A stretch of 64,000 bases of DNA from Clostridium bovifaecis. GTDB lineage: Bacteria; Bacillota; Clostridia; Clostridiales; Clostridiaceae. Within the stretch, counting starts at the first letter, position 1, and the number at the start of each line of letters is the position of its first letter. The notes under the pieces are model-generated. The model was given only the letters and a program-made list of their open reading frames with translations. It did not search any database and was not told the origin of the DNA. Positions 51,385-60,657 of this stretch are shown piece after piece. Where the stretch lies: assembly GCA_009738435.1 (NCBI GenBank), contig CP046522.1, positions 1,333,249 through 1,397,248 on the forward strand, in the 5' to 3' direction. The position numbers and the translations under genes were made by a program.

Positions 51385-53103
51385 ATGCTAAGAAGTCAAG
51401 AAATAAGAGCAAAAGCACCAGAAATGGATTCTTTAAGGTTAGGTTCAGGCTGGAAGATAGAAGAACTTTCAAAACCACAAATAATAGTAGAGAGTAGCTT
51501 TGGACATAGTCACCCAGGAAGTGCTCATTTAGACGTATTAGTTGAAGAAGCTTGTATTGGTGTAAACAACAAAGGTGGAAGACCAGCTAAGTTTTTCGTA
51601 ACTGATATTTGTGATGGACAAGCTCAAGGACATGACGGAATGAATTATTCTTTAGCTTCAAGAGAGTTCATGACTAGTATGATCGAAACGCATGTAGAGG
51701 CAACTCCTTATGATGCAGGAGTATTTATAGCAAGCTGCGATAAGTCAATGCCAGCTCATCTTATGGCTGTAGCTAGACTTAATATGCCAACTGTAGTAGT
51801 TCCAGGAGGAATAATGGATGCCGGTCCTAATATGTTAACTTTGGAGCAAATAGGAGCATATAGTGCACAATATGAAAGAGGAGAAATATCAGAAGAAGAA
51901 TTTACTAATTTAAAACATAACGCTTGCCCAAGTTGCGGAGCTTGTTCTTTCATGGGTACAGCATCCACAATGCAAGTTATGGCAGAAGCCTTAGGAGTTG
52001 CACTGCCAGGTACTGCATTGATGCCAGCTACTTCAGAAAACATTAAAATAGCAGCTAGGAATGCAGGAGAACACGCTCTTAAATTAGTAGAGATGGGAAT
52101 TAAACCTTCTGAAATTATGACTAAAAAAGCTTTTGAAAATGCAATAATGGTACATGCTGCTATAGCAGGATCAAGTAACAGTCTACTTCATATACCAGCA
52201 ATTGCTCATGAGCTTGAAATAGAAATAGAAGCAGATTTATTTAATGAAATTCATAAGAGAATTCCTTATATATTAAATATTAGACCAAGCGGATTTTATC
52301 CAGGAGCTTACTTTTGGTATGCAGGTGGAGTACCAGCTATAATGGAAGAAATCAAAGAGTTTTTACATTTAGATGTTATGACAGTCACAGGAAAGACTTT
52401 AGGAGAAAACTTAGAAGACTTAAAGAAAACTGGATACTATGAGACTTGTAATAAGTATCTTAAAGCTTTAGGAGTTAAAAAGGAAGATGTTATAAAATCA
52501 AAGGATAATCCAATTCAAGCTCAAGGTGCGATAGCTATACTAAAGGGAAATTTAGCTCCAGAAGGTGCTGTGGTAAAACATTCAGCTGTATCTAAAAAAT
52601 TAATGAATGTAATATTAAAGGCTAAAACTTATAATTGTGAAGAAGATGCATTAAAGGCTGTTCTTACAAAAGAAGTTAAGCCGGGAGATGCAGTATTCAT
52701 AAGGTATGAAGGACCAAAGGGTTCTGGAATGCCAGAAATGTTCTATACTACAGAAGCTATAGCTTCTGATCCGGAGTTAGTTGAATCTATAGCTCTTATA
52801 ACAGATGGCAGATATTCGGGAGCAACAAGAGGACCAGCAATTGGACATGTATCTCCAGAAGCTAGTGAGGGAGGACCTATAGCTTTAGTTGAAGATGGAG
52901 ATCTTATAAAGATAGACATACCAGAAAGATTACTTGAAATAGTTGGGATTAATGGAAAAGAAAAAACAGAAGAAGAAATGAAAGTAATATTAAAAGAAAG
53001 AAAATCAAGATGGGTAAAACCAGCACCCAAATATACTAAAGGAGCTCTAGGAGTTTACACAAAACTTGCAGTATCACCAATGAAGGGTGGATATATGGAG
53101 TAA
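51385..53103 (+). CDS. IlvD/Edd-family sugar-acid dehydratase (probable gluconate-type)
   Basis: The 572-aa protein has family cysteines in A-S-C-D-K-S-M-P-A and N-A-C-P-S-C-G-A-C-S-F, and D-G-R-Y-S-G-A-T-R-G-P near the end. IlvD itself reads C-D-K-I-T-P; this variant with C-D-K-S-M-P-A-H, placed with KDG kinase, KDPG aldolase, an FCD regulator and GntP, suggests gluconate or xylonate-like substrates. It would use an Fe-S cluster and Mg to give 2-keto-3-deoxy acid. Dihydroxy-acid dehydratase (ilvD) remains the alternative. GAGAGGATGATT precedes ATG. Confidence 0.85.
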   Translation: MLRSQEIRAKAPEMDSLRLGSGWKIEELSKPQIIVESSFGHSHPGSAHLDVLVEEACIGVNNKGGRPAKFFVTDICDGQAQGHDGMNYSLASREFMTSMIETHVEATPYDAGVFIASCDKSMPAHLMAVARLNMPTVVVPGGIMDAGPNMLTLEQIGAYSAQYERGEISEEEFTNLKHNACPSCGACSFMGTASTMQVMAEALGVALPGTALMPATSENIKIAARNAGEHALKLVEMGIKPSEIMTKKAFENAIMVHAAIAGSSNSLLHIPAIAHELEIEIEADLFNEIHKRIPYILNIRPSGFYPGAYFWYAGGVPAIMEEIKEFLHLDVMTVTGKTLGENLEDLKKTGYYETCNKYLKALGVKKEDVIKSKDNPIQAQGAIAILKGNLAPEGAVVKHSAVSKKLMNVILKAKTYNCEEDALKAVLTKEVKPGDAVFIRYEGPKGSGMPEMFYTTEAIASDPELVESIALITDGRYSGATRGPAIGHVSPEASEGGPIALVEDGDLIKIDIPERLLEIVGINGKEKTEEEMKVILKERKSRWVKPAPKYTKGALGVYTKLAVSPMKGGYME

Positions 53104-53156
53104 TGCTCCATATATCCTTACAAAAGATAAATAAATTTAAGCTCAGGAGGATTTTT

Positions 53157-54528
53157 ATGCTAACGGGACCATTATTAATTGGAGTATTTATACTCTCAGT
53201 AGCTGTTTTATTGATAACGATTATAAAATTTAAGTTAAATGCTTTTGTATCACTATTACTTACATCTATAGCCACAGCAGTTCTAGTTAAAATGCCTGTT
53301 GAAGATATTGCAAGTACTGTTTCTACAGGATTTGGAGGTACTTTAGCTGGTATAGGTATTGTAACAGGACTTGGGGTTATGCTTGGTAAGTTTATGTTTG
53401 AATCAGGTGGTATAGAAGTAATGTCAAATACCATTCTTAAAAAGTTTGGAGAAAAGAATACACCACAGGCTGTTGCTGTGTCAGGTTTTCTTACAGGTAT
53501 CCCTGTATTTGGCGATGTAGTTTATATTATGTTTGCTCCAATGCTTAGAGTTCTTTCTAAAAAGACAGGAGTTTCAATGGTGGCATATGCAGGTGCACTT
53601 TCAGTTGCAACTACATGTACCTATGCTCTAGTTATTCCAACTCCAGCACCACTTGCGGTGGCTGAAGCATTAAAAATTGATGTAGGTGTCTTTTTTATAT
53701 GCTCTAGTTTGTGCCTTTATAGGAACACTTACTGGTGGAATAATGTATGCAAAATTCGTTAATAAAGTTGACCATAAAAATAACCACACATACTCTTTTG
53801 ATGATATAACATTAGAGGAGGAGGCAGCAGCAACATCAGAGGTTACTAAAGAGAAACCAGGCTTTATGAAATCATTATCTACCCTTCTTGTACCTATTGT
53901 ACTTATTTTATTGGGAAGCTTTGGTTCAATGGCTCTTGGTAAAGATAGTTCAATAACACCTTTTCTTAAGTTTATAGGTGATAAAAATGTGGCTATGCTT
54001 ATTGGTGTTATTTACGCAGCAGTTATTTCTAAGAAATATATAGAAAAAGGCGTTTCAGATATTATGACTGAGGCTGCTGACCAAGTTGGTTTAGTTCTTT
54101 TAATCACAGGTGCAGGCGGTGCTTATGGCAAGGTTCTTCAATCTACAGGAATCGCAGATTATATTGCAACATCTTTATCAGGATTTGCCATTCCAATTTT
54201 AGTACTTTGCTTCCTTATTGCTCAAATCATCCGTTGTGCACAAGGTTCTACAACTGTTGCTCTTTTAACAACAGCATCTATACTTGGATCGACTATTGCA
54301 GCGTCAGGAGTTTCACCAGTATTATGCGCAATTGCTATCTGCGCAGGAGGAATTGGTTTATCACTTCCAAACGACTCTGGATTCTGGGCAATCAGCAGAT
54401 TCTTTAAGATTTCTGTTGCTGATACCATCAGAGGATGGACAGTTGGAGGCTTTATTGCAGGGTTAACAATACTTATAACTGTATCAATATTATCATTATT
54501 CCAAGGAGTACTTCCAGGCTTGATGTAA
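53157..54528 (+). pseudogene. gntP: GntP-family gluconate permease, frameshifted
   Basis: The first part (from ATG 53157 behind CAGGAGG) reads to I-D-V-G-V-F and then runs into a false frame to 53762. The second part continues the protein in another frame from F-L-Y-A-L-V-C-A-F-I-G near 53695 to the end (P-N-D-S-G-F-W-A-I, P-G-L-M). The T6 run at 53691-53696 explains it: with five T the frame is whole, giving about 457 residues and some twelve membrane segments. It could be a real mutation, a phase-variable tract or a sequence error. It would bring in the acid for the dehydratase upstream. Confidence 0.85.
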
Positions 54529-54548
54529 TTTTCAAGCTAAACTGAAAG

Positions 54549-54592
54549 TAAAAAAGGACTTCTGTAGTCATAAACTATAGAAGTCCTTTTGA
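54549..54592 (+). terminator. Terminator after the GntP gene
   Basis: AAAAGGACTTCTGTAG with CTATAGAAGTCCTTTT, one mismatch, with T-run. Confidence 0.8.
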
Positions 54593-54616
54593 GCATGAAC
54601 GATAACAGTTTCATTT

Positions 54617-55479
54617 CTAGCTAAAAAAATGGATGTCCTCGCACTTTGAGAATTTAGTAAGGATATCTTCTACAATAAAGTGCTTTAAATTTCTAAAATT
54701 TCTAGATCGGCATATGAATCTAAGGGTTAATATTACTTTACCATTTTCAATAGAAGTATATATAGTATGTGAAAGATTCTCATAATAAATTGGAAGAGTC
54801 TTAGAAACAATATTTAAGGAATCTTTGCTTCTTCTTCAATATTTCCAAGCCTATTACTTGCAATATTTAAAATTAAATTCTTAGCCTTGACCCAATTGCT
54901 GTCAACCGTTAATGCAATGTCAATTTCATTCCAAATATAAGGGAAAGAGTTTGTTTCATTTACTAATTCTTCAGTCAGAACTTTTATATTAGGAACAGAT
55001 ATAAGTCTGCCTGTACTTTGTCCATATGTTTTATCATCGTTTGTCATTACCTCAATTATGGTAGTATAAAACCAAGTTATCTCTAAGACATCACCTAAAC
55101 TTTCTCCAATTTTAATTCTATCTCCAACCTGGTAAGATTTCTGAGTATTTATTATTACCCATCCAAGAAAGTTGGCTACAACATCCCGAAATGCGAAGGC
55201 AAGTCCAGCAGAGAATATACCTAGAAATGTGAATACATCCTTAGACTCATCCATCCAAATAGGTATAACGAAAACAATAAAAACTATATTGATTATAGTA
55301 GAGAAGATCTTTTTATACTTTATTATTTGTTTTGAATCTAAACTTAGCTTGTCTATATACGAACAAAGGCTTCTCTTTATAATATATAGAAGGATAATAA
55401 GAGACAATGTAATTGCAAATCTAGATAACACGCTCTTGTTTTCAAACTTCAAAGCTAATTCTAACAGAATATTTTTCAA
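54617..55479 (-). pseudogene. MscS-family mechanosensitive channel, frameshifted near the C-terminus
   Basis: From TTG 55479 (behind AAAGGAGGAAGTACT) the frame gives two to three membrane segments, the pore region F-R-D-V-V-A-N-F-L-G-W and the beta domain G-D-R-I-K-I-G-E-S-L-G-D-V. It stops at 54814 after E-E-E-A-K-I-P. In another frame the usual C-terminal domain follows (Y-E-N-L-S-H-T-I-Y-T-S-I-E-N-G-K-V ... V-E-D-I-L-T-K-F) to a stop at 54617. One lost base near 54825 explains the break. The channel protects cells from osmotic downshock; the shortened form may still make a pore. Confidence 0.8.
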
Positions 55480-55783
55480 AGTACTTCCTCCTTTCAAGGT
55501 TCATTAATCATATTACTAACAATATGCATATTAGAAGGCGGAATAGAATTAATAATTATATATAGCATAAAATTTATTTAAAAACATTGATAAAATGGTT
55601 GCAAAATTTATAAAATTGAGTATAATATAATTATAGTTGATAATAATTATTAGATGAAAAGTAATTTCTGTTAAATGATTATTATCCATCCCCAACAAAC
55701 TTGGTATTAGCTATCTAATACTAAAAACAAAACTATGTTCATTTTATAATCCAATCCCCATTTAATTATATGAACGATTATTT

Positions 55784-55814
55784 TAAGGTGCCTAAATTTT
55801 AGGCACCTTATTTT
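55784..55814. terminator. Terminator just before the second intron remnant
   Basis: TAAGGTGCCTAAA (55784-55796) with TTTAGGCACCTTA (55798-55810), then TTTT. The AT-rich stretch before it (55498-55783) has no gene. Confidence 0.8.
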
Positions 55815-56055
55815 GTGCAACAAGCAGTTGCACATGTGTAGGTAAAGCCTGCCAATCTCAAGCGTTAAAACCAGCAACAATGATACTAGAAATAGTAAAA
55901 ATAAGCCAAGAGTTTGGAAATTAAGAGCTCTCGAAGGTGAAAGTCCTTCCGTGGGAGTGCTGATACAATTTAGGAAGCCTAATCTAGGGCGACATCGTGG
56001 GGTGATGTCTGAAGGAGATATGGAAATAGTTTCCTTACCTTATTTACGGAAAGCG
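55815..56055 (+). mobile_element. 5' remnant of a second group II intron
   Basis: GTGCAACAAGCAGTTGCAC at 55815 makes the first hairpin, followed by GTAGGTAAAGCCTGCC and, near 55930, GGTGAAAGTCC-type sequence also found in the first intron. It begins exactly after the terminator T-tract, as does the first. No reverse transcriptase, domain V or 3' end was found, so only part of domain I is left. Confidence 0.5.
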
Positions 56056-56535
56056 AAGATATGATAAAGTAAATTTAATAACTTTATTTACAATGGTTAA
56101 TTTATAATATTATTATTAATAATTATAGTAGTAAGAAAGATACATAATAATATGAAGAAGGTATTGTCTTGAAAATATTATATTACACAAAATTAGAAAA
56201 AAAGCATATAAAGAAAATAGAAGCCAAGGATATTATGAGGCTGTACTAGTAAGTAAAAAATGCACTAAGGATGCAGATATAATAGCAGAATAGGGACCAG
56301 AGAAAATATTTACAGATAATAAAAGGGGTCTAGATGTTTTGAAGAAGGGCCGTTGCCTGCACAAAGTTCTTTATGAGAAATGTAGAACAATTTTAAGATA
56401 TTTTTAAGAAATTTTGAATTGTTTATTAAGATATAAATGATATAATTAAAAATGAAAAGTGTGACCGAGTTTATAATGACATATAGAAAAAAAATTTGAG
56501 TGTTTGTTTATAGAATTAAAGAAAGGAGAAATCAA
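56056..56535. other. Degenerate stretch without an intact gene
   Basis: A coding-like trace is seen at about 56185-56345 (S-Q-G-Y-Y-E-A-V-L-V-S-K-K-C-T-K-D-A-D, stop, G-P-E-K-I-F-T-D-N-K-R-G-L-D-V-L-K-K-G-R-C-L-H) but it has a stop inside and no start. I do not recognise the family. Nothing else is seen. Confidence 0.35.
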
Positions 56536-57166
56536 ATGAAAAAGACTATGGGAAAGCTGGTACCTTTGATATGGATGATGTCTATTCCTATATCTAATAT
56601 TTTCTATAGACTCCTCAATAATTCAAGCAGAGGGGCAGTTTAATATTAGATATAGATAAGTACCTTTTATAAAAGAGTTTATCCTTCCTTATATTTATGG
56701 CTTTGCTTTGATATATCTGCGCTTTAAGGATAAAGGGATTTACTATAGAACTCTTATAAGTCTTAATATTGGGCTTATAAGTTGCTATTTAATATTTTAC
56801 TTTTTCCAGACAACGGTGGCTAGACCTACGCTTGTAGGTACAGATATTTTTACAGACTTAGTCAATATAATATATAATCATGACAGACCATATAATTGTT
56901 TCCCAAGTGTTCATGTTATAACTACTTATATAGTGATGAGAGGAATCAATATTGTTTCAAAGAAAAAACTTATACTTCTTTCTTCTAATATAATCGGAGC
57001 ACTCATAATATCTACTCAATTTGTAAAACAGCATGTAATTTTAGACTTAATAGCGGCTATACTTCTAGGAGAGCTTATATTTAAGACATCTATAGAAGGT
57101 TATTATCAGGTTTCTCTTTTTACTATGAAAAAAATTGGAAAATTAAATAGAACAAATTTAAAGTGA
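56536..57166 (+). pseudogene. PAP2-superfamily membrane phosphatase-like gene, broken near the N-terminus
   Basis: ATG 56536 behind AAGGAG gives MKKTMGKLVPLIWMMSIPIS ... R-G-A-V, then stops. The rest is open from 56708: membrane helices, C-F-P-S-V-H-V-I-T-T-Y with the catalytic histidine, and Q-H-V-I-L-D-L-I-A-A. These are PAP2/inositol-phosphoceramide-synthase-type motifs. Indels around 56640-56670 separate the parts. It may act on lipid phosphates if repaired. A terminator hairpin (57161-57194, then T-run) follows. Confidence 0.7.
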
Positions 57167-57200
57167 TTACTCCTTGCATTAGGAATAGTCACTTTTTTTA
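57161..57200 (+). terminator. Terminator after the PAP2 gene
   Basis: AAGTGATTACTCCT with AGGAATAGTCACTT, 7-base loop, then TTTTTT. Confidence 0.75.
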
Positions 57201-57306
57201 TTAACTTAGTAATATAATAATATAAAAGTTAAAAATAAGAAAAATATAAACAGCTAAAAACCAAAATGAAAAGTGATATAAATATTAAAGTGAGAGGAAA
57301 GAGAAA

Positions 57307-58474
57307 ATGACTAAAAGAAAAGCCTTAGTAATAACAAGTTATCTTAATAATAGGAGCCATATACTTTGTGTTTTCAACTAAAAGGTCCAATATTACTACA
57401 GTAAAGTCAGCTCTAGTTACAAGAGGTGAAGTAAGATCATATCTTTCTACAACAGGAGTAATAAAGTCAAAACAAAGCAAAGAATACTATGGAGCACAAC
57501 TTAGAATTAATAAATTAATGTAAAGGTTGGAGATAAAGTAAATAAGGGGGATAAGATGCTTTCATATGAAATAGAAGATTTAAAAGCAACGACAAACAAG
57601 CACAAATTCAATATGATAATGCAATATTGCAAAAGAGAGATTTAGAGAATCAAAGAAAAGAAGTGCAGAAAACATAAGTAGAGTAGATGAGAAAATAAAA
57701 GAAATTGAAGGTAGACAGAATCCTATTGAAATGTCAATGATTGAAGAACTGAAAGAACAAAGGAAAATGTTTCAGCCTATTTCAGAAGAAAAGATTAAGC
57801 AGGTTGACAACGCTATTAATATTGCAAAAGTAAATTTAGACTCAGCAAAATCAAAAATAAATAATGTTGATAAAGGAATAATTGCTGACTTTGATGGAGT
57901 AATAACAACAATAAATGTATCAGAGGGGGGTGTAGGAAACCCAGGACAGCCAGCTATAATTCTAGAGAATATAAATTTAAAACTTGTTGTATCTTTAGGA
58001 AGATATGATGCAGAAAAAGTTAAATTGAATCAAGAGGCTACAATAAAAGGAATAGACAAATCGTATAAGGGTAGAGTTTCATTCATAAGTCCTGCTGCGA
58101 AAGGAAGTGCTTCCGCGCCAAGTATTGGAGGAATAAATGGTGGTGGAGATACTACATTAAATATAGATATAGATATATTAGACAAATCGCAAGATTTAAA
58201 AATTAATTTTGATGCAGATGTAGATCTGCTTATAGGAAGTGCTAATAATATATTAAAGATTCCTGTGGAGGCGATAATAAATGATAAGGATGATAAAAAC
58301 TATGTTTTTATTAACGAAAACGGAGTTGCAAAACAAAAAGAAATAAGGATAGGACTCCAATCTGATACTGAGGTTCAAGTGCTGCAAGGATTAAAAGAAG
58401 GAGAAAAGGTGATTTTGAACCCAGGGAATATAATAAAAAGTGGCATGAAAATTAAAGAGAGCGTGGAAGAAGAA
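57307..58474 (+). pseudogene. MacA/HlyD-type efflux adaptor, several frameshifts
   Basis: ATG 57307 follows GAGGAAAGAGAAA. Reading across frames gives M-T-K-R-K-A-L-V-I, a membrane anchor, T-R-G-E-V-R-S-Y-L-S-T-T-G-V-I, L-N-V-K-V-G-D-K-V-N-K-G-D, a coiled coil, and A-D-F-D-G-V-I-T-T-I-N-V-S-E-G. At least four single-base losses in A-rich spots are needed (for example near 57350, 57520, 57595 and 57670). From 57731 the frame is open and runs without a stop into the ABC gene. Adaptors of this kind bridge ABC permease and cell surface. Confidence 0.75.
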
Positions 58475-59167
58475 ATGTTAGAGGTTAAAAATGTAGTAAA
58501 ATCATATATAAATGGAGAAATAAATTTTAAGGCTTTAGAAGGAGTAAGCTTAAAATAGAAGATGGAGAATTTACATCTATTATGGGACCTTCTGGTTCTG
58601 GAAAGTCTACTTTATGAATATTTTAGGATGTTTAGATAGAATGGACAGTGGAAGTTATATATTAAATGGAAAAGACATATCTAATCTTAAAGATGATGAA
58701 CTTGCGCATATAAGAAATAAAGAAATTGGCTTTGTGTTTCAAGCCTTTAATTTGCTTCCGCGTATGAACATATTAGAAAATGTTGAGCTTCCTATGGTAT
58801 ATGCGGGAGTTCCGGCAAGAGAAAGAAAAGAAAGGGCATTAGACGCTTTAAGAAAGGTAGGATTAGAGGATAGAATAAAGCATAAACCAAATGAAATTTC
58901 AGGAGGGCAAAAGCAGAGAGTGGCAATTGCAAGAGCCATAGTAAATTCCCCATCGGTAATTATGGCCGATGAACCAACAGGAAATCTTGATACAAGATCT
59001 ACCACTGAAATAATAAATATATTTCAGAATTTAAATGACGATGGAAAACTATAGTTATGGTAACTCATGAGACAGAAGTGGCAAGGTATACAAAAAGAAT
59101 AGTTAAATTTAGGGATGGTAATATAGTAAGTGATAAGAAGATAAAAGGTAGAATATTGCTTGAATAA
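58475..59167 (+). pseudogene. MacB-type ABC transporter ATP-binding protein, frameshifted three times
   Basis: ATG 58475 starts E-V-K-N-V-V-K-S-Y. The parts match the MacB/LolD ATPase: Walker [11 protein letters not shown]-loop [10 protein letters not shown], signature [14 protein letters not shown] and Walker [12 protein letters not shown]. One base is missing at about 58556, 58616 and 59046, each in an A or A/T run. The longest open piece is 58614-59054. As read, the ATPase is not made in full. Confidence 0.85.
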
Positions 59168-59184
59168 GAATAGGGAGTAAACGT

Positions 59185-60390
59185 ATGAACATACTAGAGA
59201 ATTTAAAAATTGCAATAGACAGTATAAGAGCCAATAAGTTAAGATCCTTTCTTACTATGCTAGGTATCATAATAGGCATAAGTTCTGTAATTACATTAGT
59301 TTCCTTAGGACAGGGAGCAAAGGAAAATATAACAGGAGAGTTTGAAAAGATAGGGGCTTCAACTATAAGTATTAAAGTAAATATACAAAAGGCGAGTAAT
59401 AGCGATTTTATAACAGTAGATGATATTAAGCAGATAAAAGCCAAGATCCCTACTGTAAGATATATAACCCCATCAATTCAAAAACAAGGAATTATTAGCT
59501 CAGAATCGAAAATTAAGAGAGTATATATAAGTGGCGGAAATGAAGAAATGATGTATGTTCAAAATTATGAGCTACTATATGGAAGATTTTTTAATAAAAA
59601 TGAGTATTTAGAAGGGAAACCCGTTGTTGTTTTAGATGAAGTTGCAGCTATAAATATTTTTGGATATACAGATGTGACTGGTAAAAAGGTTAATATTGGC
59701 TCAAAGTTGTCTCCACAAAAAGCAACTATAATAGGAGTCACAAAAAGTGAAATGGGCATATTTGGAGGGGATTATGAGAATATGCCAGCATTTGCAGTGG
59801 TTTCTAACACTTTTATGCAGAATTTGTTCAATGATACTGTTATAGATATGATTTTGATAAGTGCTACCACAAAAGAGGAAGCAGAAAATGCGGGGAATGG
59901 AACTATAAGATTATTAGAAAGCAGACATAATAGCAGAGGAAGAAATATCTATAGAGCGGATAATATATTAAAGCAGTTGGAGCAAGTGAATAAGGTAATT
60001 ACCATATTTACCACCTTTATAGGAGCAGTTGCAGCAATATCTCTACTAGTTGGAGGCATTGGAGTTATGAATATTATGTTAGTATCAGTTACTGAAAGGA
60101 CGAAGGAAATTGGAATCAGAAAAGCCATTGGAGCTACTACAAAAAGCATACTCATACAATTTTTAATAGAGTCAATAATACTTTCTCTAATAGGCGGTAT
60201 AATAGGAATGGTTATGGGAGTATTAGGAGGATATGCCATAGGAAAATTTATAAAAGTCACACCAGTGCTATCTTTAACTGCTATAATAGGGACTATATTA
60301 TTTTCAACTTCAGTAGGAGTTTTTTTTGGAATATATCCAGCAAAAAAAGCAGCAAAACTAGACCCTATAGAGGCGCTGAGATACGAATAA
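59185..60390 (+). CDS. MacB-type ABC transporter permease (FtsX fold)
   Basis: The 401-aa protein has a first membrane helix (F-L-T-M-L-G-I-I-I-G-I-S-S), a long outer MacB_PCD domain (about 45-270) and three C-terminal helices with E-R-T-K-E-I-G-I-R-K-A-I-G-A-T. It is whole, unlike its adaptor and ATPase neighbours. Such systems pump out peptides or antibiotics. GGGAGTAAACGT precedes ATG weakly. Lies 17 bases after the ATPase. Confidence 0.88.
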   Translation: MNILENLKIAIDSIRANKLRSFLTMLGIIIGISSVITLVSLGQGAKENITGEFEKIGASTISIKVNIQKASNSDFITVDDIKQIKAKIPTVRYITPSIQKQGIISSESKIKRVYISGGNEEMMYVQNYELLYGRFFNKNEYLEGKPVVVLDEVAAINIFGYTDVTGKKVNIGSKLSPQKATIIGVTKSEMGIFGGDYENMPAFAVVSNTFMQNLFNDTVIDMILISATTKEEAENAGNGTIRLLESRHNSRGRNIYRADNILKQLEQVNKVITIFTTFIGAVAAISLLVGGIGVMNIMLVSVTERTKEIGIRKAIGATTKSILIQFLIESIILSLIGGIIGMVMGVLGGYAIGKFIKVTPVLSLTAIIGTILFSTSVGVFFGIYPAKKAAKLDPIEALRYE

Positions 60391-60392
60391 GA

Positions 60393-60657
60393 AGTATTTT
60401 GCGAAGCAAAATATTTCTAAATCACTAATCACTAGTCACTAATCGCTAGTAGGTCAGCGGTAAGATAATGTTGTAGATGCTAAGCCCTTATTATGTGGAG
60501 TTAGAAGAAGTTTGTAGTTAGTTTTTGCTTCATTTTGCTTTACACTGCAACATCAATTTATTCTCAACATCTGAAGCTTAACATCTATGTTTTAGTGATT
60601 AGCGATTAGAGACTAGGGACTATCCTATAAGAAAATTACGTCGCATTTTTCTTATAT
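60393..60657. repeat. Composite dispersed repeat with inverted ends (copy C)
   Basis: The left end (TTTTGCGAAGCAAAA, then AATCACTAATCACTAGTCAC) and the right end (TAGCGATTAGAGACTAGGG and the hairpin AAGAAAATTACGTCGCATTT) are related to both ends of the 134-bp repeats, but an unrelated stretch of about 150 bases lies between. It fills the gap between the ABC permease and the MATE gene. Confidence 0.65.

Noticed and set aside
55815..56055. Possible riboswitch
   Set aside because: No known aptamer core was recognised and no gene with a fitting leader follows; position after a terminator and likeness to the first intron favour an intron remnant.
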